Shown: piece after piece, positions 9,027-17,823 of the stretch
Layout of the letters: every line of letters starts with the position of its first letter
How positions within the stretch are numbered: position 1 is the stretch's first letter
Assembly (NCBI RefSeq): GCF_900104655.1
Contig: NZ_FNWD01000002.1
Location: forward strand, 1,844,246 to 1,908,245
Length of the DNA stretch: 64,000 bases
Source: Millionella massiliensis
GTDB taxonomy: Bacteria; Bacteroidota; Bacteroidia; Bacteroidales; Rikenellaceae
Direction: 5' to 3'
Made by a program: the position numbers and the translations under genes
Notes under the pieces: model-generated
Told to the model about the DNA's origin: nothing
The model's input: the letters and a program-made list of their open reading frames with translations, nothing else
Database searches by the model: none

Positions 9027-10910
9027 ATGAAATTCGAATACGATATTGTGGTGGTCGGCGGAGGTCATGCCGGTTGCGAAGCGGCTGCAGCTGCTGCCAA
9101 TATGGGCATGCAAACGCTGCTCGTGACCATGGATATGAACAAACTGGCCCAAATGTCCTGTAATCCGGCCGTGGGAGGCGTTGCAAAGGGGCAGATTGTC
9201 CGCGAAATCGACGCGTTGGGCGGTCAGATGGCCATTGTAACCGACCGGACGACGCTTCAATTCCGCATGCTGAACCGTTCGAAAGGGGCCGCCATGTGGA
9301 GCCCGCGGGCACAGTGCGATAAGTATGCCTTTTCGCGGGAGTGGAGGAGGGTGCTGGACTCGACGGACAACCTGTACATGTGGCAGGATAGCGTAACGGG
9401 ACTGCTGCTCTCCGATGATAATAAGCGGATTGAGGGGGTCGTGACGCAACTCGGCGTGCGTTTCCGGGCGCGTCGCGTTATCCTGACCAACGGAACTTTC
9501 CTGAACGGTCTGATGCATGTGGGGACGGCGCAGGCCGAGGGAGGCCGATCCGGCGATATGCCGAGTCATGGACTCTCCGAGCAGCTCTGCCAGATCGGCT
9601 TTGAAGTCGACCGTATGAAGACCGGGACGCCGGCCCGTCTTGATGCGCGAACGATCGATTTTGCACGTCTCGAACCACAGTATGGTGACGAGCAGCCCGA
9701 AAAATTTTCTTTTCTCCCCTCGGTCGAGCCTGTTCCGTTCGAGCGTCAAATGCCTTGTTATCTGGTCTATACGTCGCTGCGGGTGCACGATACGCTGCGT
9801 ACGGGTTTCGACCGTTCGCCGCTTTTCACCGGTGTTATCCGAGGCAAAGGGCCCCGTTATTGTCCCAGTATAGAGGACAAGTTGCGCACGTTTGCCGATA
9901 AGGAGCAGCACCAGTTGTTTCTTGAACCGGAGGGGCGATCGACGAATGAATACTACCTGAACGGGTTTTCGTCGTCGCTGCCCTGGGAGGTGCAGGTGGC
10001 GGCCATGCAGCAGATCGAAGGACTCGAAAATGTCCAGATTTACCGTCCCGGTTATGCCATCGAATACGACTATTTTCCGCCGACGCAGCTCTACCATACG
10101 CTCGAAACCAAGCGGGTAGAGGGGCTCTATTTTGCCGGTCAGATCAATGGTACGACCGGTTACGAGGAGGCTGCGGCACAGGGGCTGATGGCCGGAATCA
10201 ACGCGGTGCTTAGCCTGCGTGGCGAAGAGCCCTTTATTTTGGGCCGCGACGAGGCTTACATCGGCGTGTTGATCGATGACCTGGTGACCAAGGGGGTCGA
10301 TGAGCCCTATCGTATGTTTACGAGTCGTGCTGAATACCGCATCCTGTTGCGTCAGGATAATGCTGATCGCCGTTTGACACCGGCCGGCCGACGGATCGGT
10401 CTGGTGACGGACGAGCGCTGGGAGGCTTTTACGGCTTCAGAAGGGCGTATCGAGGCACTCACCGAGCGGCTGAATGAGATGAATGTTGCACCCGAGGAGG
10501 TGAATGGTTATCTGGCTTCGGTCGGCGAGTCGCCGATCACTCAGCGGCGCAAGGCGGTCGAACTTCTGTTGCGTACCGGTGTAACCCTTGCCGCGATGGC
10601 CGATGCTTTGCCCGAATTGAGGCGTTTTATGCTGGAAATCGGCGCAGTGAAGGAGGATGTCCAGGCGGTCGAGATTGCGGCGAAATATGCCGGCTATATC
10701 GAGCGAGAACGTATGGTGGCCGAGAAGATGAAGCGGCTCGAAGGAATCAAGATCCCCGTCGGGTTTGATTTTGAGGCGCTGCATTCACTCTCTATCGAGG
10801 CGCGTCAGAAACTGACCCGTATCCGGCCGCTTACGATTGCTCAGGCATCGCGCATTCCGGGGGTTTCGCCGGCTGATATTAACGTTTTGCTGGTCTATTT
10901 CGGTCGGTAG
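9027..10910 (+). CDS. mnmG: tRNA uridine-34 modification enzyme MnmG (GidA)
   Basis: 627 residues, normal length. MnmG is the FAD-binding half of the MnmE-MnmG complex that makes the 5-carboxymethylaminomethyl group on U34 of several tRNAs. The N-terminus has the FAD dinucleotide loop [19 protein letters not shown]. Further family hallmarks are [32 protein letters not shown], and [21 protein letters not shown] near residue 370. The C-terminal helical domain ends in [19 protein letters not shown]. It sits 2 bases after ybeY. In many bacteria this gene (gidA) lies near the replication origin, which agrees with the parS-like sites on both sides of it. Confidence 0.97.
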   Translation: MKFEYDIVVVGGGHAGCEAAAAAANMGMQTLLVTMDMNKLAQMSCNPAVGGVAKGQIVREIDALGGQMAIVTDRTTLQFRMLNRSKGAAMWSPRAQCDKYAFSREWRRVLDSTDNLYMWQDSVTGLLLSDDNKRIEGVVTQLGVRFRARRVILTNGTFLNGLMHVGTAQAEGGRSGDMPSHGLSEQLCQIGFEVDRMKTGTPARLDARTIDFARLEPQYGDEQPEKFSFLPSVEPVPFERQMPCYLVYTSLRVHDTLRTGFDRSPLFTGVIRGKGPRYCPSIEDKLRTFADKEQHQLFLEPEGRSTNEYYLNGFSSSLPWEVQVAAMQQIEGLENVQIYRPGYAIEYDYFPPTQLYHTLETKRVEGLYFAGQINGTTGYEEAAAQGLMAGINAVLSLRGEEPFILGRDEAYIGVLIDDLVTKGVDEPYRMFTSRAEYRILLRQDNADRRLTPAGRRIGLVTDERWEAFTASEGRIEALTERLNEMNVAPEEVNGYLASVGESPITQRRKAVELLLRTGVTLAAMADALPELRRFMLEIGAVKEDVQAVEIAAKYAGYIERERMVAEKMKRLEGIKIPVGFDFEALHSLSIEARQKLTRIRPLTIAQASRIPGVSPADINVLLVYFGR

Positions 10911-10915
10911 GGTAG

Positions 10916-10931
10916 TGTTCCACGTGGAACA
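10916..10931. promoter_or_regulatory. parS-like ParB-binding site 2 (perfect palindrome)
   Basis: TGTTCCACGTGGAACA is a perfect 16-base palindrome fitting the parS consensus TGTTnCACGTGnAACA. It lies 5 bases after the mnmG stop and upstream of the acyltransferase promoter. Confidence 0.85.
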
Positions 10932-10939
10932 ATTGGCCA

Positions 10940-10971
10940 TTTGGAAAACTCGACCGAAAAGGGTATATTTG
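10940..10971 (+). promoter_or_regulatory. Promoter of the fused acyltransferase gene (-33 and -7 boxes)
   Basis: TTTG at 10940-10943, a 20-base spacer, then TATATTTG at 10964-10971: a good match to the Bacteroidetes pattern TTTG-N19/20-TAnnTTTG. It is 44 bases before the start codon at 11016 and only 9 bases from the parS-like palindrome, so ParB binding could affect it. Confidence 0.7.
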
Positions 10972-11015
10972 ATGAAGTTTCCTGATAAGAAATTCCTGCC
11001 CCAGGGCTGTAGATT

Positions 11016-12782
11016 ATGAAAAAATTAGTGGGTAATTCCGATCTGGGTATTCCTTATACCACCGTACTGAACCGGGCCATCGTCAAACTGGTTCAGTCGA
11101 TGTTCGGTATCAATAAAATCAACCACCTCTACGCCGAGGCTTCGACGAAAGAGGGGGTGGAGTTCGCCCAGGCTGTCCTCGATCAGCTCGAAGTCAGCAT
11201 TGCCGGTGAGCCCAGACTTGACGTTATCCCTCGAAAAGGCGCCTTCGTGCTTGTCTCCAACCACCCCTATGGTGCGCTGGACGGCCTGATTCTGATGGTG
11301 CTGGTCGCCCGGATCAGACCCGATGTGAAATTTCTTGGAAACTTCCCCCTGTCGAGAATCGATACGCTGAACGATTTTTTTCTGCCAGTCGATCCGTTCT
11401 ACCACAAAAACAGACGCAATATCAAGGGAGCACGGAGTGCTGTGGAACACCTGAAAAGCGGCAAACCGCTCGTGGTATTTCCCGCCGGTGATGTCTCGAC
11501 TTACCAAAAGGCCTTTTCGAAAATCGAAGACAATCCCTGGTCGCTTTCGGTGGCCAAGTTGATCCGAAAAGCTGGTGTGCCGGTCATTCCGACCTATGTA
11601 GATGGAAGTAACAGCCTGAAGTTCCATCTGTTGGGGAAAATTCACCCGATGTTGCAAACCGTGCGCCTGCCGCTCGAACTGACCAATAAAAAGGGATGTT
11701 CGGTTCCGGTTGTGATGGGTGCTCCGGTCTCGGCGAAACTGATCCGCGAGATCGGTGATGTGCAAAGTATTTCCGATTTCTTGCGGGCAAACGTCTACTG
11801 TCTGCGTTCGCTGCTGGCTTCTGATGCCTCGGAGGATCGGGAAGGGGCTAAGGCGGCGAATAAAGCCGTACGTGGCAAATCCGAAAAAGAGGAGACGGAA
11901 GGGGCAGTCGAAGAGATTGCGCCGGTCAACCCCGACTTGTTGCAACGCGAGTTGGATGCCATTGCCGATACGCGGATGGTGACGCGGGTGGGGGATATGT
12001 GCCTCTACTGTGCTCCGATGGCCGATATTCCTATGACCATGCACGAGATCGCGCGTCTGCGCGAAGAGGCGGCTCGCGAAACAGGCAGAAGTCTGCCCGA
12101 TGCCAGTGATCCGCACGACGATCTGTATCGCCACCTGTTTGTCTGGGATGCCCGTTTGCGGGCCGTTGTCGGTGCCTATCGGGTCGGTTTCGGCGATGAA
12201 TTGCTGGAAAAACGCGGATTTGAGGGGTTCTACTCCTACACGCTGTTCGAGTTTTCGCGCCATTTGCAAGAGGTTCTGAAGCAGTCAATTGAACTGGGAA
12301 GCTCGTTCATCGTGTCGGGCTATGCCTGCCGTTCGCAGACGATGCTGCTGTTGTGGAGGGGTGTGATGCATGTCTTGCTGGAGAATCCGTCGTATCGCTA
12401 CCTGATGGGGCCTGTGACCATGCCGAGCGGTTATGCCGTGGCTGCCAAGTGGTTACTGGTCGATTATGTCAAGGCGAACCACTGGAACAGTGAGCTGGCC
12501 CGTTATGCGGTGCCGCGGAACGGAGTTGGTGCGCTGGGTCGTGCGGTTGTCGATGAGTCGCTCGTGCGCAGCATCCGTTCGGCTGACGCGATCGATAAGC
12601 TGGTACGCGATGTCGACCCCTCGGGACAGGGTATGCCGATGCTGATGCGCAAATATTTGCAGCTCGGCGGGCGTGTCATGGGCTTCAATGTCGATCCCGC
12701 GCAGGGCGATGCGCTGGATGCAATGCTGATTCTGGATCTCCAGGAGGTGCCCAAAGCCGAAATTGTCCGGATGGCGAGATAA
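11016..12782 (+). CDS. Fused lysophospholipid-type acyltransferase / GNAT acyltransferase, probable aminolipid (glycine or ornithine lipid) synthase
   Basis: 588 residues with two domains. Residues about 65-265 form a PlsC-like O-acyltransferase with the SNHPYGALDGLILM block, the version of the HxxxxD site seen in the hemolysin-linked PlsC subfamily, plus VFPAGDVST. A charged linker (about 275-310) follows. Residues about 315-530 match the hemolysin-like GNAT acyltransferases (FEFSRHLQEV, SIELGSSFIVSGYACRSQTM, LLLWRGVMHVL, MGPVTMPSGY). Separate proteins of these two kinds make glycine lipids in Bacteroides (GlsA, GlsB) and ornithine lipids elsewhere (OlsA, OlsB); fused forms (OlsF type) are known. 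The likely job is to N-acylate an amino acid and then O-acylate the product, at the inner membrane. Which amino acid is used cannot be seen. Confidence 0.8.
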   Translation: MKKLVGNSDLGIPYTTVLNRAIVKLVQSMFGINKINHLYAEASTKEGVEFAQAVLDQLEVSIAGEPRLDVIPRKGAFVLVSNHPYGALDGLILMVLVARIRPDVKFLGNFPLSRIDTLNDFFLPVDPFYHKNRRNIKGARSAVEHLKSGKPLVVFPAGDVSTYQKAFSKIEDNPWSLSVAKLIRKAGVPVIPTYVDGSNSLKFHLLGKIHPMLQTVRLPLELTNKKGCSVPVVMGAPVSAKLIREIGDVQSISDFLRANVYCLRSLLASDASEDREGAKAANKAVRGKSEKEETEGAVEEIAPVNPDLLQRELDAIADTRMVTRVGDMCLYCAPMADIPMTMHEIARLREEAARETGRSLPDASDPHDDLYRHLFVWDARLRAVVGAYRVGFGDELLEKRGFEGFYSYTLFEFSRHLQEVLKQSIELGSSFIVSGYACRSQTMLLLWRGVMHVLLENPSYRYLMGPVTMPSGYAVAAKWLLVDYVKANHWNSELARYAVPRNGVGALGRAVVDESLVRSIRSADAIDKLVRDVDPSGQGMPMLMRKYLQLGGRVMGFNVDPAQGDALDAMLILDLQEVPKAEIVRMAR

Positions 12783-12904
12783 GTGAGCGCTTCGGGGGCG
12801 TAAGACCGGGCAGCCGTGATTCCGTTGCGATGTCGTGTCTTGTGAGTGGAGCAGTGCGGAGCCAGGGGTGTAACGGCAGTTGGCTGTGCAAGTTGAATTG
12901 AAAT

Positions 12905-12920
12905 TGTTTCACGTGGAACA
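12905..12920. promoter_or_regulatory. parS-like ParB-binding site 3
   Basis: TGTTTCACGTGGAACA is one base from the palindrome at 10916 and one base from the classical TGTTTCACGTGAAACA. It ends 2 bases before the start codon of the DUF4435 gene, so bound ParB would cover its translation start region. Confidence 0.8.
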
Positions 12921-12922
12921 TT

Positions 12923-13903
12923 ATGGGGAGAAGACTGGTACAAAATATTACGTCGGAGTATTTCGAGGCGACGTCTGCGCTGCAGAAACGGAACCGCGTG
13001 ATGGTCTATGTAGAAGGGTACGACGATATCCCCTTCTGGCGTGCCATCTTCGACGAGTTCGAAACACCCGACCGACGGTTCGAAATTTCGACGCCCGCCC
13101 GCAACGACCTCGCCAAAGGGAAAAAGGTTGTGCTTCAGTTTGCACCCCAGGCCGGTCGGAACCTGATCCTCTGCGTCGATTCGGATTTCGATTATCTCTT
13201 CGGTGATCTCTCGTCGCAGTCCCGGATGGTTAACCATACCCCTTTCCTGCTGCAAACCTACACCTATGCCATCGAAAACTACCTCTGCTATCCGCCGTCG
13301 CTGCACTCGGTCTGTGTGCGGGCTACGAAAAAGGATGTGCACCTGTTTGATTTCGAGGAGTTTATGCGTGAGTATTCGCGCATTATCTATCCCGTGTTCG
13401 TCTGGTATGCCTTTGCGGCACGGGTCGATCGACCCACCATCTTCACGCTGGCCGACTTCCGGAATACGGTTAAGATCAACTTTATCAATGTGGAGGAAAA
13501 CGGCGAGGATACGCTCGTGTGGCTCGAAAAACAGGTCGCCAAACGACTGAAATTTCTCCGAACCAAACACCAGCGCTGGCTGTCCGAAGTCGAAAAATTC
13601 GAGGCCTACCTCAAGGAACGCGGAGTCGTCCCCGAAGAGACGCACCTCTACATGCAGGGCCATACGCTGATGGACAACGTGGTCTCGGTGGTGGTCGGCA
13701 CGGTGTGCAACGCGCTGCGGAAACTGGCCGTCAGACAGATTATGGGCAGCTCGCGCCAGGGCCTGCCGCTCAACAACGAGCTCAGCTCGTACAACAATGT
13801 GCTCTCGGACGTGGACGAACTGCTCAAAATCAATACCGGATACCGTTCGTGTCCGCTTTTTGCCAAACTGCACGGCGATATTGTCCGAATGCTCGGAGAT
13901 TGA
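12923..13903 (+). CDS. DUF4435 protein (TOPRIM-like fold), function unknown
   Basis: 326 residues, soluble. The N-terminal part has VYVEGYDDIPFWRAIFDEF (about 27-45) and LILCVDSDFDYLF (about 78-90), the conserved Glu and DxD patterns of the TOPRIM-like DUF4435 family; YAIENYLCYPPSL near 112-124 is also family-like. DUF4435 proteins are related to the nuclease part of OLD-type proteins and are often next to ATPases. Here it stands alone, with no ATPase partner and in a core-gene setting. The start ATG is 2 bases after a parS-like site; no standard promoter box is seen in the 140-base gap. A nucleic-acid role (binding or cleaving) is inference from the fold. Confidence 0.75.
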   Translation: MGRRLVQNITSEYFEATSALQKRNRVMVYVEGYDDIPFWRAIFDEFETPDRRFEISTPARNDLAKGKKVVLQFAPQAGRNLILCVDSDFDYLFGDLSSQSRMVNHTPFLLQTYTYAIENYLCYPPSLHSVCVRATKKDVHLFDFEEFMREYSRIIYPVFVWYAFAARVDRPTIFTLADFRNTVKINFINVEENGEDTLVWLEKQVAKRLKFLRTKHQRWLSEVEKFEAYLKERGVVPEETHLYMQGHTLMDNVVSVVVGTVCNALRKLAVRQIMGSSRQGLPLNNELSSYNNVLSDVDELLKINTGYRSCPLFAKLHGDIVRMLGD

Positions 13904-13923
13904 GAAATCTCGCTAAAAATCGT

Positions 13924-13931
13924 TATCTTGG
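13924..13931 (+). promoter_or_regulatory. Possible -7 box for the 13985 lipoprotein gene
   Basis: TATCTTGG, one mismatch from TAnnTTTG, lies 53 bases before the next start. Just upstream, at the DUF4435 stop, GAGATTGAGAAATCTC could form a short hairpin. Confidence 0.3.
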
Positions 13932-13984
13932 CGACTGGTTCGTACCCATGGGGACGGGCCGGTCGTTTTTTAAATTGAGATCAA

Positions 13985-14560
13985 ATGTCGAAATATAACG
14001 GTTTCCGTCGCGTAGGACGGTGTGTGCGGGTCGTGTGCGGAGTGGCTTTCTCGCTGGGGGTGATGGTGTCGTGTTCGAAGGAACTCACACCGGAAGAGGC
14101 GTTGATCAGCATCGTCGAGCAACCTGAATTCCAGGTGCCGTACTTTGCGCCGATCCGTGTCGGTGAGCAGGTGCTGACCGGCGACAATCACAAAAACAGC
14201 GATGAATATATCCGCAAACATTACGGTTCGCTGATCGATGCCGGTCTGCTGGAGGTCAAACAGTCCGACCGCAATACGTGGCGGACGGTGATCGACGTGC
14301 AGCTGACCCAGAAGGGCCTGGCGATGTCGGACAAACGGCGTGCGACCGACGAAGAAGCGTATGTGCAGGTTTGTCGTATGGTGCCGGTCCGCATCGAGGA
14401 GTTCCGGACGGTGACCGAAAACAAAGTGATCGAATGTACCTACGTATTCGAAGAGCGCGACATTACTCCTTTCGGCGAATACAAGGGCTTCCAGCAGGGG
14501 CGTAGCTACAAGGATCGGCGGACGTTTGTCCGCGCGCGCGGCTCCTGGCATGTGCAGTAG
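13985..14560 (+). CDS. Predicted lipoprotein of unknown function
   Basis: 191 residues. The N-terminus has a basic stretch, then VVCGVAFSLGVMVSCSKE, with Cys at about residue 29-30 as the lipid-attachment site of a lipobox (VMVSC). The mature part is soluble and mixed alpha/beta in look (EEAYVQVCRMVPVRIEEFRTVTENKVIECTYVFEERDITPFGEYKGF), with no motif I recognise. Placed alone between the DUF4435 gene and mscL. Probably outer- or inner-membrane anchored in the periplasm. Confidence 0.7.
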   Translation: MSKYNGFRRVGRCVRVVCGVAFSLGVMVSCSKELTPEEALISIVEQPEFQVPYFAPIRVGEQVLTGDNHKNSDEYIRKHYGSLIDAGLLEVKQSDRNTWRTVIDVQLTQKGLAMSDKRRATDEEAYVQVCRMVPVRIEEFRTVTENKVIECTYVFEERDITPFGEYKGFQQGRSYKDRRTFVRARGSWHVQ

Positions 14561-14698
14561 CTCTTTCTCCGGTTAGGATGGCGTACGGGGGCGAATCGGG
14601 ACTGTTTGCGTGCAGGTAGCGTTTTCTGAGGATTTTTCGGGCCTCCCGATAGAAAAGGGATATGCTCGGTATTGAAAGCTGTTAAACATGATTTGGAT

Positions 14699-15112
14699 AT
14701 GAAAAAATGGGTATCTGAGTTCAAAAAGTTCGCCATGCGCGGCAATGTCGTCGATATGGCGGTCGGGATCATTATCGGTGCGGCTTTCGGGAAAATCGTC
14801 AGCTCGCTGGTCAGCGACATCGTGATGCCTCCGATCGGTGTTTTGCTCGGAGGGGTCGATTTTTCGAATCTGGCCGTTACCATCAAGGCCGCTACGGAGG
14901 ATACGCCGGCCGTGGTGATCTCATACGGCAAGTTTATTCAGACCGTTATCGATTTTCTGATTATTGCGGCGTCGATCTTTGCGCTGATTAAATGCATCAA
15001 TGCCGTCAAGTCCAAGGCGGAAACCGCGGCAGAAAAAGCAGAAGCCGAAAAACCCTCCAAAGAGGAGCTGCTGCTGACCGAAATCCGGGACCTGCTGAAA
15101 GAGAAAAAATAG
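14699..15112 (+). CDS. mscL: Large-conductance mechanosensitive channel MscL
   Basis: 137 residues from the ATG at 14699; a TTG 27 bases upstream would add non-conserved residues. MscL forms a pentameric inner-membrane channel that opens under membrane tension to release solutes after osmotic downshock. The N-terminal amphipathic helix and TM1 ([20 protein letters not shown], then [20 protein letters not shown]) are strongly conserved. TM2 is [20 protein letters not shown], followed by a charged C-terminal helix ([16 protein letters not shown]). Single gene, own unit. Confidence 0.97.
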   Translation: MKKWVSEFKKFAMRGNVVDMAVGIIIGAAFGKIVSSLVSDIVMPPIGVLLGGVDFSNLAVTIKAATEDTPAVVISYGKFIQTVIDFLIIAASIFALIKCINAVKSKAETAAEKAEAEKPSKEELLLTEIRDLLKEKK

Positions 15113-15319
15113 AGTCCTCCGAGTGTGTCAGATAATTATCACAATAGCGGCTAGGGAGTGTGGAGGATATGCTGTCAATGGATGGAGGAGATGTCTCCCT
15201 TCTGCCGACTGTAAAGAATTTCAAGGAAAAATATGGGACTGATCGCAACACTTAGCAAAAAAGATAAAAAAGAAATACCTTCGCTCAGCGAATTAATTCA
15301 AATGGGGAACCACAAGACC

Positions 15320-16378
15320 ATGAGAAATCTGTTGATTACCGGAGGAGCCGGTTTTATCGGGTCGCACGTTGTGCGCCTCTTCTGTCAGAAATACCCGGAC
15401 TACCAGATCTACAACCTCGATAAACTGACCTACGCCGGGAACCTCGAAAACCTGAAAGATGTTGCCGCTTCGTGTCCCAACTACCACTTCATCAAGGGGG
15501 ACATCTGTGACATCGAGCACATGCGGCGGATCTTTGCCGAATGTCAGATCGACGGCGTGATCCACCTGGCTGCCGAAAGCCATGTCGACCGTTCGATCCG
15601 GGATCCTTTTGCGTTTGCCAACACCAACGTGCTCGGCACCCTCTCGCTGTTGCAGGCCGCACGCGAGGCGTGGGACGGAGCGATGGGAGGCAAACTCTTC
15701 TACCACGTCAGCACTGACGAAGTGTACGGGTCGCTGCACGAACCCGGAACCTTCTTTGTGGAGACGACGCCCTACGATCCGCAGTCGCCCTATTCGGCCT
15801 CGAAAGCCTCGAGCGACCACTTTGTACGCGCATTCCACAACACCTACGGGCTGCCCGTCGTGATCTCCAACTGCTCGAACAACTACGGCCCCAACCAGTT
15901 CCCCGAAAAGCTCATTCCGCTTTTCATCAACAACATCCGTCACAACAAGCCCCTGCCCGTGTACGGCACCGGCGAGAACGTGCGCGACTGGTTGTACGTG
16001 GTGGACCATGCCCGTGCCATCGATACTATTTTCCACAGCGGGCGCGTCGGGGAGACCTACAACATCGGCGGTTTCAACGAGTGGCGTAATATCGACCTGA
16101 TTCGGGTGATGATCGCCACCGCTGATCGTCTACTGGGACGTCCCGCCGGCACCAGCGAAAAACTGATTACCTACGTGCAGGACCGTGCCGGACACGACAA
16201 ACGTTACGCCATCGACTCCACCAAACTCCACAAGGAACTCGGCTGGGAACCCTCGCTGCAGTTCGAAGAGGGGATCGAGAAGACCATCCGCTGGTACCTC
16301 GACAACCAGGAGTGGCTCGACAACATCACCAGTGGTGCTTACGAGCGTTATTACGAAGAGATGTACGGCAACCGGTAG
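15320..16378 (+). CDS. rfbB: dTDP-glucose 4,6-dehydratase RmlB
   Basis: 352 residues from the ATG at 15320, which gives the standard N-terminus (MRNLLITGGAGFIGSHVVR); ATGs at 15302 and 15233 in the same frame are less likely because they add an unconserved lysine-rich stretch. RmlB is an NAD-dependent short-chain dehydrogenase that turns dTDP-glucose into dTDP-4-keto-6-deoxyglucose, the second step to dTDP-rhamnose. Visible: GGAGFIGSH (NAD loop), HLAAESHVDRSI, STDEVYGSL (Thr/Asp/Glu of the active site), YSASKASSDHFV (YxxxK) and NNYGPNQFPEKLIP. The rmlD gene is 1.4 kb downstream, but rmlA and rmlC are not in the window. Confidence 0.96.
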   Translation: MRNLLITGGAGFIGSHVVRLFCQKYPDYQIYNLDKLTYAGNLENLKDVAASCPNYHFIKGDICDIEHMRRIFAECQIDGVIHLAAESHVDRSIRDPFAFANTNVLGTLSLLQAAREAWDGAMGGKLFYHVSTDEVYGSLHEPGTFFVETTPYDPQSPYSASKASSDHFVRAFHNTYGLPVVISNCSNNYGPNQFPEKLIPLFINNIRHNKPLPVYGTGENVRDWLYVVDHARAIDTIFHSGRVGETYNIGGFNEWRNIDLIRVMIATADRLLGRPAGTSEKLITYVQDRAGHDKRYAIDSTKLHKELGWEPSLQFEEGIEKTIRWYLDNQEWLDNITSGAYERYYEEMYGNR

Positions 16379-16396
16379 ACTGGAGGAAGAGGAGCG

Positions 16397-17710
16397 ATGG
16401 AGACGATGACCGAAGGAGAGGCATTGCAGATCGTGATGGTCGGTTACGGCAACCGCGCGCGGACCTATGCCGACTATCTGCGCCGCACGGCCGTAGCCAC
16501 GGCCCGTCCCGGTTGTCGCGTCGTCGCCATTGTCGAACCCAATCCGATTCGCCGCACGGCCGCTCTGACCGCCTTTGGGCTTCCGCCTGAGGCCGGATTT
16601 GCCGACTGGGAAGCCTACTTGGCCGCTTCGGCCGTTCGGACCGATTTACAGGGCGTTCAGGCCGCCATCGTGACCACGCCCGACCACCAGCACTACGGGA
16701 TTGCCCTGTCGGCTCTGCAGGAGCGGGGCTACCACGTGTTGCTGGAGAAACCCATCGCGCAAAGCTACCGGGAGTGTCTCGACATTGCCCGCGTCGCCCG
16801 CCAGCGCAACCGCATCGTCGGCATCTGCCACCCGTTGCGGTACCACCCCTTTTTTGTGAAGTTCCGCGAGTTGGCCCGCGATACGTCACGCATCGGTCGG
16901 ATCGTCAGCATCTCCTATGCCGAGAATATCGGTCTCGACCGCATGACCCACGCCTTTGTGCGCGGTTTGTGGCGCAATCGGGAGGCCAGCAACACCCTGC
17001 TCGTCTCGAAATGCTGCCACGACATTGACTATCTGGTATGGCTGACCGGTTCCACCGCCACCCGGGTGCAGACCACCGGCAGCCTCTCCCTTTTCCGGCC
17101 CGAACGGGCTCCGGAGGCCAACGGCGGAGCCGAACGGTGTCTGGAGTGTCCGATGGAGCGTGAGTGTCCCTTTTCGGCCGTGGAACTCTATCTGAGGCGG
17201 CGGAAGTGGCTGCGCCACTTCGACCTGCCCGACGGCTTCGGCGACGGCGATATCCGCCGCGTGCTGCGCGATACGAGCTATGGCCGTTGTGTCTATCGGG
17301 TCGGCGACAACGACGTGTGGGACCATCAGTCCGTGCAGATTGCGCTGGCCGACGGAGTCTCCGTCACCCTGGCGGTGAACGGCGTGACCGGAGTCGAAGG
17401 ACGCCGGATTCACGTCATGGGTTCCAAAGGCGAACTGTGGGGCGACGAACATACCATTCGGTTTCAGAGCTATCCCACGGCCGGTCTGCCCTCCGATCAG
17501 GCCCGGCAGGAGTGGCATTTTGCCGCCCTGGCCGACGCTCCCGGTCATGCCGGAGCCGACTATGCCATTGTCGAAGACTTTTTGAACGGTGTCCATGCCA
17601 TGCAGCAGAGCGGAGCGGAACCCCGCTGGCCGCTGTGCGATATCCGGCACTCCATGGAGGCCTACCGCATTGCCTTTCTGGAGAACGACCCGACCGACGA
17701 TATGCGGTAA
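16397..17710 (+). CDS. Gfo/Idh/MocA-family NAD(P)-dependent oxidoreductase with a cysteine cluster
   Basis: 437 residues. N-terminal Rossmann domain (VMVGYGNRARTYADYL), the EKP signature with its Lys (VLLEKPIAQSY near residue 117), and VSKCCHDIDYLVWLTG (about 206-221) carrying the Asp/His part of the active site. Residues about 240-255 hold CLECPMERECPFSA, a cysteine cluster seen in one branch of this family and possibly structural or metal-binding. The family oxidises or reduces sugars and inositols. Placed between rmlB and rmlD (18 bases after rmlB), so a modified deoxysugar is a plausible substrate, but this is inference. Not one of the four standard Rml enzymes. Confidence 0.85.
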   Translation: METMTEGEALQIVMVGYGNRARTYADYLRRTAVATARPGCRVVAIVEPNPIRRTAALTAFGLPPEAGFADWEAYLAASAVRTDLQGVQAAIVTTPDHQHYGIALSALQERGYHVLLEKPIAQSYRECLDIARVARQRNRIVGICHPLRYHPFFVKFRELARDTSRIGRIVSISYAENIGLDRMTHAFVRGLWRNREASNTLLVSKCCHDIDYLVWLTGSTATRVQTTGSLSLFRPERAPEANGGAERCLECPMERECPFSAVELYLRRRKWLRHFDLPDGFGDGDIRRVLRDTSYGRCVYRVGDNDVWDHQSVQIALADGVSVTLAVNGVTGVEGRRIHVMGSKGELWGDEHTIRFQSYPTAGLPSDQARQEWHFAALADAPGHAGADYAIVEDFLNGVHAMQQSGAEPRWPLCDIRHSMEAYRIAFLENDPTDDMR

Positions 17711-17823
17711 TTCCGCCGTTTTTGACCCGTTTTTTGCATTTTCCCGGGGACCGTGTGGAGATTTCTCGCGCGCTGTTTCGGAGTAAAAAAGGGGCGGACA
17801 AACGGCCAAACAGACCCAGAGAT

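Noticed and set aside
10837..11019. Short frame containing VFHVEQL across the mnmG end
   Set aside because: It overlaps mnmG and reads through the parS-like palindrome; there is no sign of a real gene.
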